NCBI GenBank assembly: GCA_011620465.1
Contig: WOZC01000091.1
Location: 1-9,889, forward strand
Origin: Anaerolineaceae bacterium
GTDB taxonomy: Bacteria > Chloroflexota > Anaerolineae > Anaerolineales > Anaerolineaceae
Direction: 5' to 3'
Length of the DNA stretch: 9,889 nt
Shown: positions 1 through 6,006 of the stretch, piece after piece
Position numbering within the stretch: position 1 is the stretch's first letter
How the letters are laid out: the number at the start of each line of letters is the position of its first letter
Notes under the pieces: generated by a model
What the model saw: the letters and a program-made list of their open reading frames with translations, nothing else
What the model was told of the DNA's origin: nothing
The model's database searches: none
Translations under genes and position numbers: made by a program

Positions 1-501
1 TTTTCTACCCATAGCCAGGTTGACGCCTTGGAATGCTAAGGAGTGGTTTTGCATCATTCCGATGTTTTGATACAATTCCGGGTAATCAATGCGGGATTGA
101 TAATCCGGCTCGGCGCAAGCAACAACATATCCACCGGCTTTGGTGACACGCTTCATTTCCTTGATCACTTCCTGAGGATTTTTGAGCCAGAGCAGGAAGT
201 AATGACAAACCGTAAAATCGAAGCTTCCGTTTTTGAATGGCAGCCGGAATCCGTTTGCACAGGTCATCGGGGAATCCGGTGAGTGACTCAATGAAAACTC
301 ACAGCGCTCCGGATCGATATCCACTCCGAAGGGTTTCAGTCCCTGGTATAAAAAATCAGGGAAAAGAGCACCTGTTCCTGAACCAACTTCAAGAACTGTC
401 TGACTTGGTGTCGCCTTAAGCTTGTCAAATATAAAGCGGCGGAGGTTTTTGGTCCATCGGGCTTGCGTTAGATAACGGTTGTGCCAATCAGCGGTTTTCA
501 T
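1..501 (-). CDS. Class I SAM-dependent methyltransferase, 3' end cut off by window edge
   Basis: The reverse strand reads 167 codons without a stop from an ATG at 501 to the window edge, so only the C-terminal part is missing. A purine-rich AAGAAG lies just upstream. Residues 36-44 (VLEVGSGTG) are methyltransferase motif I, the SAM-binding glycine loop. GVDID at 59-63 supplies the acidic residue that holds the SAM ribose. The LPFKNGSFDFTVCHYFLLWL stretch (88-107) matches the region after motif II in the UbiE/Methyltransf_11 group, followed by an EMKRVTKAGGYVV strand. The substrate cannot be read from sequence; this fold methylates small molecules, proteins or RNA. It is the last visible gene of the radical SAM operon, 18 bp after the degenerate radical SAM gene, so a role in the same pathway is plausible but inferred. 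The family call is sure; the function is not. Confidence 0.9.
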   Translation of the reverse strand, partial: MKTADWHNRYLTQARWTKNLRRFIFDKLKATPSQTVLEVGSGTGALFPDFLYQGLKPFGVDIDPERCEFSLSHSPDSPMTCANGFRLPFKNGSFDFTVCHYFLLWLKNPQEVIKEMKRVTKAGGYVVACAEPDYQSRIDYPELYQNIGMMQNHSLAFQGVNLAMGRK

Positions 502-519
502 AGGGTCTTCTTTAGGTTC

Positions 520-1638
520 TTAAAGATTTTTGATAATTTCGTTCAAATCGGTAGTAAGCAAGTTGCCTAGCAGGTTGGTGGGTGTATCTTGTGTAGTGAG
601 AGATCCATCGGGCAGGACGGTGTAATAAGCAGGCTCGTGCTCTGATACTTCGGGGCTGAAGAGTTTTGTGTACGGGTTTGTCCGGGCAGGATAAAGCGGG
701 TATGGCAGATCATGTTCGATCATAATTCCTTTGTTAACCAGTTGCTGGTTCAGGTGAGCAGCCTGGTCATTCGCGTCCAGCTCAGCGGCGTAAAAACTGA
801 GCGCGTTGGCACCTGCTTTAGTCAGGTCAACCGCCCAATTGTAAAGGTCTGAATCTTGATGAACCGGGAAACGAACGCAGGTGAAGAGGTCCTGATCAAA
901 AATTTGATGTAGTTGGCGTGAATCCTGCCATCCTTGAGGGTCGAACTCGAGAATGAGGTGGTCCAACCCGCCTTCCAACAACGAATTCAGATATTCCAGG
1001 TCCTGAAACAGTCGGGGAGACGCGGAAAGAAGACCAGAAACCATGCCAAGCTCTTCGGTGTATCGAAGCAATTCAAGCAAGTCAGAACGCAGGGTGGGTT
1101 CACCGCCAATAAAAATAACCTGTGGGATTCCCGCATCAAAGGTCTTTCGGATCAGCGCTTTCCATTGTTCTGTTGAGAGCTCGCCAAAGGCACTGTTTTC
1201 TTGACCTTCCCAACGATCGGTCAGGCAAAGGTTGACCCGTAAAGGCGTGTCTGTAGGTTTTTCAGTGCTTAAGGTGTCAAAACCGGTATCGGTCATCAAG
1301 GGAGCCAGATCGGGGTTGCTAATAATAGTCAAAATCTCTTCATCAAAGCGCTTCAAATCTGCCATGAGAGGGGCTTGATCAACCTGATAGCGCTGCAAAG
1401 AAAGATCAAGGATTTCGCTTTCTGATTTCCCCTGCATTTTCAACCAGGCAAAATAAGTACCGGTCTGGTTGAGGCGCAGGATGGAGGCAGCATTGACGAT
1501 CAGGATGCCCGTTTCATCTGGCAAGACCCGTAAATGCAGGCGATATTGAATCGGCTGCCCTTCGGGTGTATGGTATGAATAAAAACCAGTGGGTGTAGGC
1601 TGGAATTGAGCTGGCGTTGCGCGTAGTGTTTGTGGCAT
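520..1638 (-). CDS. Degenerate radical SAM paralogue with N-terminal PqqD-like domain (no cluster cysteines)
   Basis: This 372-residue protein is colinear with the radical SAM enzyme encoded just upstream, so the pair looks like a tandem duplication. Residues about 30-107 (LHLRV...GILIVNAASILRLNQ..., then a helical stretch ending EEILTI) resemble a PqqD/RiPP-recognition-type domain, as in the neighbour. The barrel keeps the GGEP motif that contacts SAM (IGGEPTLR, 177-184). The CX3CX2C motif, however, is gone: where the neighbour has RCNNDCAHC this protein has RWEGQENSA (142-150), replacing the three cysteines by W, E and A. The SPASM-like end (YYTVLPDGSLTTQ) also lacks cysteines, and the protein stops where the neighbour's CX2CX5CX3C cluster would begin. 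Only C138 and C254 remain. It cannot bind a 4Fe-4S cluster in the usual way, so it is probably a non-catalytic partner or peptide-binding subunit. An AGGAG lies 6 nt before the ATG, 2 bp after the preceding stop, so it is translated and not a decayed pseudogene. Confidence 0.88.
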   Translation of the reverse strand: MPQTLRATPAQFQPTPTGFYSYHTPEGQPIQYRLHLRVLPDETGILIVNAASILRLNQTGTYFAWLKMQGKSESEILDLSLQRYQVDQAPLMADLKRFDEEILTIISNPDLAPLMTDTGFDTLSTEKPTDTPLRVNLCLTDRWEGQENSAFGELSTEQWKALIRKTFDAGIPQVIFIGGEPTLRSDLLELLRYTEELGMVSGLLSASPRLFQDLEYLNSLLEGGLDHLILEFDPQGWQDSRQLHQIFDQDLFTCVRFPVHQDSDLYNWAVDLTKAGANALSFYAAELDANDQAAHLNQQLVNKGIMIEHDLPYPLYPARTNPYTKLFSPEVSEHEPAYYTVLPDGSLTTQDTPTNLLGNLLTTDLNEIIKNL

Positions 1639-1640
1639 GG

Positions 1641-2990
1641 CTATCTCCTGCTGATCACTAAATCACGATATATTGGCTCTGGTTTTTGCTGATCCCTGGC
1701 AAGCGGGCAGCCTCCGCCGCACTCCTGCAAGAAATCACAATATTTACATTCATCTGGTATGTTCTGGCGGTTGCGCAGGTTAAGGCAGAGCGGGTGGTTC
1801 CAGATCTCGCTCCACGGATCACTCAAGATGTTCCCGACTGCCTGGTAATACGATTGGCAGGGGATAACGCTGCCATCCGGTTCTACGCACATGTTGTAAT
1901 ATGCGGCTGTGCAGCCTTTTACCCCCAGATCGAGCATGAGCGGATCGAAATGGCAATACTGAGTGGGGGTGTACCAGATCAGGCGCTGGTGGTTACGGTT
2001 GGTTTTTTCAATTGCCAGCGAGAGCAAACCCGGAAGTTCTGTTTCTTTAAGACCAGTTTCCACTGTTTTGCCTTTACCAGAATAGATCAATGCATTTAAT
2101 CCGACGGTTGGTACACTTTCGTGTGCAAGGAATTCAAGCGTCTCCTGGAGTTGCCCCACATTGTTATTGAGCAGCGTGGTGTTGGTCATCATGTATAAGT
2201 TGCTGTTGACGACATTGCGCAGCCCAGCCAGGGTCTTTTCCCAGGCACCGGGTCGGCGCACCATTTGATCATGGATTTGCGCGTCATGCGATTCGACCGT
2301 GATCTGTACATGATCGAGCCCTGCCTTGACAAGGCTATCAAGAAACGCCTGGTCACCAAGGCGAATACCATTAGTGTTGATGCCAGTGACCATTCCTTTT
2401 TGGTCAGCATAAGCCACCAGTTCAGGCAGATCATCGCGAAGGGTCGGTTCGCCACCGGTGAAAACCACATGCGGGATGCGAATCTCCCAAAGCTTGTCGA
2501 TCACCGACTTCCACTCTGTTGTTGTGAGTTCCGGATAGTTTCGGCTGCGGGCATTGTAGCAATGGGCACAATCGTTGTTACAACGGTACGTGATCGCCAA
2601 ATCCATGCGGTAGGGAGCGCTCAATTTTGCTGAAAAAGGCATGTTAGTTGACAGCCCAAGGTCACAAATTGGGCAGGCAGTGCTGTTTTCATCAGTCAGC
2701 GCTTCAATTTTTGCTATAGTTGTCTCGTAATCTGTCTGCAGTGCCGCTTCGGACGCATCGAATTTGTCATGTAACATCTCGATCGCCTCAGTCTTCTCAA
2801 CCTTGTTAAGGTGAAAGTAAGCCATCAGCAAAGCGCTCTGGTTCAGGTAAATGATTTTGGAGGCATTGATTACCAGCAAACCTGAACGATCTTCGTCCAC
2901 GCGAAGATGCAGTCTGGATTTCTGACGATCATCAGCGATGTCAAATTTATAGATTCCAGGTTCTGGCAAAGTAAGCAATGAATTTTTCAT
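1641..2990 (-). CDS. Radical SAM/SPASM peptide-modifying enzyme with fused PqqD-like domain
   Basis: A 449-residue iron-sulfur enzyme of the radical SAM/SPASM type. Residues about 25-100 (RLHLRVDEDRSGLLVINASK onward) resemble PqqD, the domain that binds leader peptides in several RiPP pathways. RCNNDCAHC places C137, C141 and C144 as the CX3CX2C ligands of the SAM-cleaving 4Fe-4S cluster, and FTGGEPTLR (177-185) is the GGEP motif. The C-terminal SPASM region has C346, C360, C368, C378 and an exact CX2CX5CX3C at C415, C418, C424 and C428, as expected for auxiliary clusters. A further CPIC pair (C106, C109) sits in the linker. Such enzymes typically form thioether or other crosslinks on peptides. 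The gene starts 15 bp after the membrane protein with a Cys-Ala tail, its likely substrate (inference). The AAGGA at 9 nt favours ATG at 2990; a TTG at 2993, 6 nt from the same site, is an alternative start. Reaction and substrate are unproven. Confidence 0.93.
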   Translation of the reverse strand: MKNSLLTLPEPGIYKFDIADDRQKSRLHLRVDEDRSGLLVINASKIIYLNQSALLMAYFHLNKVEKTEAIEMLHDKFDASEAALQTDYETTIAKIEALTDENSTACPICDLGLSTNMPFSAKLSAPYRMDLAITYRCNNDCAHCYNARSRNYPELTTTEWKSVIDKLWEIRIPHVVFTGGEPTLRDDLPELVAYADQKGMVTGINTNGIRLGDQAFLDSLVKAGLDHVQITVESHDAQIHDQMVRRPGAWEKTLAGLRNVVNSNLYMMTNTTLLNNNVGQLQETLEFLAHESVPTVGLNALIYSGKGKTVETGLKETELPGLLSLAIEKTNRNHQRLIWYTPTQYCHFDPLMLDLGVKGCTAAYYNMCVEPDGSVIPCQSYYQAVGNILSDPWSEIWNHPLCLNLRNRQNIPDECKYCDFLQECGGGCPLARDQQKPEPIYRDLVISRR

Positions 2991-3005
2991 CAACGATGAT
3001 CCTTT

Positions 3006-4778
3006 TTAGCGACCACCACCAGCACAAGCACAGGCGCAACCCGCGCATGCGCAGGCGCAGGCGCAAGAACTGCCCCCACCTCCACCGCGGAAACCACTGG
3101 AACCGCTGCTTGGTCGGCTGACCGGGATCGGGTTGGTGCGATTTGTCACGGCGCTGGTAAAGCCAGTCAGATCGCCAACAACACCAGCAGACACTGCGGT
3201 AGCACCGTTGATGATCGAGGCGGCAAAGTCCGAACCGGGAATGTTGGGCATGGAGAAGGATGGTTTGGAGCCACCACCTCCTGAAACCGACGAGACAGGG
3301 CTGGCAAGCCCGGATGAACCACCTGAGGCGGGTGCGGCGGTGAATCCCGGGTTATAGAGAGGCCACCAGCGTGGGATGAAAACTGGGGTGTTAATAAAGG
3401 TTTGCTGCGTACGGTTGTTGAACTGATCGTCCAGCATGGTCCATTCAAGCGTGTGATCAAACTGAGCACTTTTGATTTCAGGGGTTTGAGCACTTTCAAC
3501 TGCCAACCAGGCACGCCGAATGATGTCATTATAGTAAGCCTTGGTTTCAGCCGGGCTGAAGCCCTTCATCTTTTCCTGCACGACATCGACCAACTGGGTC
3601 AGCATCGCCTGGAGGGAACGACGCTGTTTGTCCTTGCCTGTCTCAGAAAAAGCCTTGATGAAATCGGTCTCATATTCGTAGAGACCTTCGGGCAGGGGTT
3701 CATTAGCCTTGATGGTTAACGGATCTTTTTCTACCACGGTAATGGCTTCTTTTTTAAGCAATCCGAAGAGGATCATGGTCAGGATCTTATCGAGCGGATC
3801 CCCAAGTAAGATGCCAGCTTCTACGGCAGTCAACCCCCGCCGGATCCCTTTGCCATCGACGGCTAATTTTGGCGGGAAGTACTGCAATTTGCGGGCAGAG
3901 GTTTGCTTTTGTTCAGCCCTTCTTGAGAATATTCCTATCCCGATGAAGAAGATTACTCCTAATATGCAAGGCAGGCTGCGAAGCAGATTGCTGACAAAAC
4001 CACCAATTCCACTAATATCTCCTGAAGAGCCGGGTTCTTCGTAATTATTTGGATCGGTTAGTACACCTGATGGCACAGCACTGGCAGGAAATGCCGCTCC
4101 AAATTCGTATTCTGTGTGCACATCTGCGTTGTCTGTAAACCAAGAGTAGTAAACCCGACCATCTTGGGTCTGGGCTGCCTCACTGATGTTCTCTCCAGGC
4201 CAGTTTTTGGGATCGTAGTAAACCCCTTCCTCTGAACTGACAGCTGGAGGCAATATGATTGTCATGCGGTAGGTTGTGTTTTGGGAACGGTCGTTCTCTG
4301 AGACAAAATAGCTGGGAGTGAACTGAAAATTAACGTAATTTTCGCGATCATCCTGGTCATATGGGAAAAGAATGTCCGTGATGCCGGGAATCGTGGCTAT
4401 GACTGTTCCTTGAGCTCCTGGTTGGATCGCCAGGTTCTTTAATGCCAGTTCTGCGCCATTTACGTAGGCAGAGTTGTTGACTTCGGGCATTGGTTGACCG
4501 TCGATAGTCGCTTCAATTTTGCTCAGATCGTAGTTTGCATAAGGTAAACCAAGGTCGATGAAATCGATCGGGCTGGCAGAGTCATCATTCTGGAAAACCA
4601 TGTAATAGTACAGGGTCACGCTGCCATCTGCTTCAATATAAGCTTCCACTTCGTATGTCGGAAGGGTAAAGCGGTAGGTTTGAGCATGGGATGGCGTGGC
4701 AGGGAGGATCGCCAGCAGTACCACCAGCAAACCGACAGCGACCAGAAGAAAGCGTTTGTCAAATCGGGTTGTTACCAT
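3006..4778 (-). CDS. DUF2207-like membrane protein with C-terminal Cys-Ala repeat tail
   Basis: The protein is 590 residues from ATG 4778. Residues 1-32 form a signal peptide (charged start, hydrophobic core LLVAVGLLVVLLAIL, cleavage near SHA). About 33-265 is an extracytoplasmic, beta-rich domain like the N-terminal part of DUF2207 proteins. A membrane helix spans about 269-285 and ends in SRR, which predicts a cytoplasmic C-terminal half. LTAVEAGILLGDPLDKILTM (316-335) matches the winged-helix-like cytoplasmic part of the family. Then comes a Gly/Ser/Pro linker (480-571), and the chain ends with CACACACAGCACACAG (572-587) plus GGR. Seven of the eight cysteines are in this tail; the other is C271. 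I chose this start because it yields a clean signal peptide and has GAGG 7 nt upstream; the longer frame to 4892 adds a non-signal extension inside the preceding gene. The start overlaps that gene's stop by 7 bp, suggesting coupling. Function is unknown; the tail is a candidate substrate for the radical SAM enzyme downstream. Confidence 0.88.
   Translation of the reverse strand: MVTTRFDKRFLLVAVGLLVVLLAILPATPSHAQTYRFTLPTYEVEAYIEADGSVTLYYYMVFQNDDSASPIDFIDLGLPYANYDLSKIEATIDGQPMPEVNNSAYVNGAELALKNLAIQPGAQGTVIATIPGITDILFPYDQDDRENYVNFQFTPSYFVSENDRSQNTTYRMTIILPPAVSSEEGVYYDPKNWPGENISEAAQTQDGRVYYSWFTDNADVHTEYEFGAAFPASAVPSGVLTDPNNYEEPGSSGDISGIGGFVSNLLRSLPCILGVIFFIGIGIFSRRAEQKQTSARKLQYFPPKLAVDGKGIRRGLTAVEAGILLGDPLDKILTMILFGLLKKEAITVVEKDPLTIKANEPLPEGLYEYETDFIKAFSETGKDKQRRSLQAMLTQLVDVVQEKMKGFSPAETKAYYNDIIRRAWLAVESAQTPEIKSAQFDHTLEWTMLDDQFNNRTQQTFINTPVFIPRWWPLYNPGFTAAPASGGSSGLASPVSSVSGGGGSKPSFSMPNIPGSDFAASIINGATAVSAGVVGDLTGFTSAVTNRTNPIPVSRPSSGSSGFRGGGGGSSCACACACAGCACACAGGGR
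3009..3068 (-). repeat. Cys-Ala repeat coding segment (protein tail)
   Basis: This stretch encodes the last 20 residues of the DUF2207-like protein: four Cys-Ala units, a Gly, three more Cys-Ala units and GGGR. At DNA level part of it has period 6 (TGCGCC-type units), but the codons vary: all four Ala codons and both Cys codons occur. Conservation of the amino-acid pattern over the DNA pattern points to selection on the peptide. Confidence 0.85.
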
Positions 4779-5143
4779 TTGGGATCCTCGGTCAGATTGT
4801 AGGTGGTCCCACAATTGGGGCAGGTTACTACCGGCGCGCCATTCACCATGGTAATGTCTTTTGACGAAAGAGGCGCTCCGCAGGAGAGACATTTCATGGT
4901 ATCCATTTGAATGCTTCCAGGAAGATCGAGATTTACGTTATAGACGGTGTCACCAGCAGCCTTTGCTTTGGCAGCCAGGCGTACTCCAGCGAAAATCAGG
5001 GCAAATCCAATCAACAACCCAATGATCCCTACGATGAGCCACCATGCTTGGCCAGTATCGCCAAAGGAGCCTAAAATAAACAGAAATGAGAGAATGATCG
5101 CGATTGCTGCTAGTATGTAAGAGATGATGCTGCCGGTTTTCAT
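4772..5143 (-). CDS. Small membrane protein with C-terminal zinc ribbon
   Basis: A 123-residue protein. Two hydrophobic helices (about 6-26 and 34-56) are joined by a short loop (GSFGDTGQ). A mostly polar linker (about 57-82) follows, then a zinc-ribbon-like module with CLSCG (C85, C88) and CPNCG (C108, C111). The four cysteines are spaced as a typical zinc-binding pair of knuckles. I do not recognise a named family. The ribbon probably lies in the cytoplasm on the same side as the Cys-Ala tail of the next protein, as both ends of a two-helix hairpin would. It is the first gene of the operon, with AAGGAG 6 nt before the ATG. Its stop overlaps the start of the DUF2207-like gene (ATGGTAA), which suggests the two are made in fixed ratio and may form a complex. 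It could act as a scaffold, a metal sensor or a thiol partner; none of these is shown. Confidence 0.85.
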   Translation of the reverse strand: MKTGSIISYILAAIAIILSFLFILGSFGDTGQAWWLIVGIIGLLIGFALIFAGVRLAAKAKAAGDTVYNVNLDLPGSIQMDTMKCLSCGAPLSSKDITMVNGAPVVTCPNCGTTYNLTEDPKW

Positions 5144-5177
5144 ATTGAACTCCTTCTAGAGTTGTCTCTATGAATAT

Positions 5178-5193
5178 ATTATCTCAGGATAAT
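5178..5193. promoter_or_regulatory. Second inverted repeat in the divergent control region
   Basis: ATTATC-TCAG-GATAAT has the same 6-4-6 layout as the repeat at 5222-5237, centred 44 bp away, though the arm sequence differs. It lies in the leader of the minus-strand operon, where it could be an operator or a small RNA hairpin, and upstream of the rex -10. Confidence 0.35.
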
Positions 5194-5206
5194 CGGGTAA
5201 ACCTAA

Positions 5207-5212
5207 TATAAT
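5207..5212 (+). promoter_or_regulatory. Predicted -10 element of rex
   Basis: A perfect TATAAT on the plus strand, overlapping the divergent -10 of the other operon. No convincing -35 lies 16-18 nt upstream, so it would need an activator or a weak -35. It would start rex near 5219, with a leader of about 65 nt. Confidence 0.4.
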
Positions 5213-5221
5213 ATAGTCCTA

Positions 5222-5237
5222 TTGATGATAACATCAA
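5222..5237. promoter_or_regulatory. Inverted repeat, candidate operator shared by rex and the divergent operon
   Basis: TTGATG-ATAA-CATCAA is a perfect 6-bp inverted repeat with a 4-bp spacer. It covers the predicted -35 of the minus-strand operon and lies immediately downstream of the predicted rex start, a classic repressor position for both. Its outer TTG...CAA ends recall Rex operators, but the site is 16 bp and not the usual 18 bp, and the inner bases differ, so Rex binding is only a possibility. Confidence 0.5.
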
Positions 5238-5284
5238 ACTAAAGACCTACGTTTTATTACATAAAAATTATACCTAAGGCGACC

Positions 5285-5905
5285 ATGAAAAGTAACGATG
5301 TTCCAGAAATTGTAGTATCCCGACTGCCACTTTACCTGCAGACCCTGAACCAGCTTTTGAGAGATGGAAAAAGCGTGGTTTCCTCGTCAGAATTGGGTGA
5401 CAGGCTCAAAATGACCCCATCGCAAATCAGGCGGGATCTTTCCCACTTTGGCGGGTTCGGTAAACAAGGAACTGGCTATGACATCATTTCCCTGATGGAA
5501 TCACTGCGAAGTATCTTGAATTTAAATCAAATCTGGAAGGTCGTTCTAATAGGGGTTGGGCACGTTGGTCAAGCGCTGCTGAATTATGATGGTTTCAGCC
5601 GGAAAGGCTTTGAGATCGTGGCCGCTTTCGATGAATCTCCAAAAGTGATCGGTAAGAAATTTGGGGGTCTGGAGGTGAAAAGTGTTGATTTGTTGGAAAC
5701 GGCAATCTGCCAAATACCGGTTGACATTGGTGCAATCACAGTACCGGCTGAGAACGCGCAGATGGTTTGTGACCGGTTAGTAAAGTGTGGAATTCGGGCG
5801 ATTCTGAATTATGCCCCTGTTGCGCTGGAAGTTCCTGAAAGTGTGCAGGTCTCCAACATCGATCCGGTTTTGAAACTGCAAAAGATGACGTACTATTTGA
5901 AATGA
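5285..5905 (+). CDS. rex: Redox-sensing transcriptional repressor Rex
   Basis: A 206-residue protein, normal length for Rex, which binds operator DNA as a dimer when NADH is low and lets go when NADH rises, thereby controlling fermentation and anaerobic respiration genes. The N-terminal winged helix includes VSSSELGDRLKMTPSQIRRD and SHFGGFGKQGTGY (residues 31-65), the most recognisable part of the family. The Rossmann NAD(H) domain begins with VVLIGVGHVGQAL (86-98), whose GXGXXG loop is 90-95, followed by the strand ending AAFD (113-116). NYAPV (near 175-179) is the usual nucleotide-proximal motif (commonly NFAPV). TAAGG sits 5 nt before the ATG. It is the only clear plus-strand gene, divergent from the radical SAM operon. 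It probably regulates itself and perhaps that operon; its wider regulon is not visible here. Confidence 0.96.
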   Translation: MKSNDVPEIVVSRLPLYLQTLNQLLRDGKSVVSSSELGDRLKMTPSQIRRDLSHFGGFGKQGTGYDIISLMESLRSILNLNQIWKVVLIGVGHVGQALLNYDGFSRKGFEIVAAFDESPKVIGKKFGGLEVKSVDLLETAICQIPVDIGAITVPAENAQMVCDRLVKCGIRAILNYAPVALEVPESVQVSNIDPVLKLQKMTYYLK

Positions 5906-5954
5906 TTCTTCTTTATTGTGCTATGCTCGGCCAGGAAACCGGCAAAATCAAGAA

Positions 5955-5997
5955 AACCTTCATCTTTTCCGATTAAGAAGGTTCTCAGACCGAGAAC
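5955..5997 (-). terminator. Possible terminator hairpins between the convergent rex and MreB-family genes
   Basis: Two hairpins can form here but share bases: AACCTTC (5955-5961) with GAAGGTT (5977-5983), loop 15 nt; and GTTCTC (5981-5986) with GAGAAC (5992-5997), loop 5 nt. Read on the minus strand the larger stem is followed by TTCTTGATTTT, a T-rich run that would suit termination of the MreB-family transcript. The stems are short, so this is a weak call. Confidence 0.3.
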
Positions 5998-6006
5998 ATG
6001 TAAAAA

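Larger units (their letters stand above)
5205..5237 (-). promoter_or_regulatory. Predicted promoter of the zinc-ribbon/DUF2207/radical SAM operon
   Basis: On the minus strand TTGATG (5237-5232) is a good -35, followed after 16 nt by TATATT (5215-5210) as -10; a second TATATT lies at 5210-5205. Transcription would start near 5203, giving a leader of about 60 nt. The -35 is itself one arm of an inverted repeat, so a bound regulator would block it. Confidence 0.55.

Noticed and set aside
1686..2099. A plus-strand open frame of 137 codons inside the radical SAM gene, with similar plus-strand frames elsewhere.
   Set aside because: They lie opposite strongly supported minus-strand genes, have no recognisable domains, and are antisense shadows.
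3009..3068. A simple DNA microsatellite or CRISPR-like repeat.
   Set aside because: Units are 6 bp with varied codons, in frame, and end exactly at a stop codon; there are no spacers.
4779..4892. An N-terminal extension of the DUF2207-like protein (38 more residues, from 4892).
   Set aside because: It lies inside the zinc-ribbon gene in another frame, has no signal-like character, and the internal ATG at 4778 has a good ribosome site and opens a classical signal peptide.
5222..5237. A textbook Rex operator.
   Set aside because: The inverted repeat shares only the outer TTG/CAA with the consensus and is 16 bp and not 18 bp long, so it is listed as an unspecified candidate operator.
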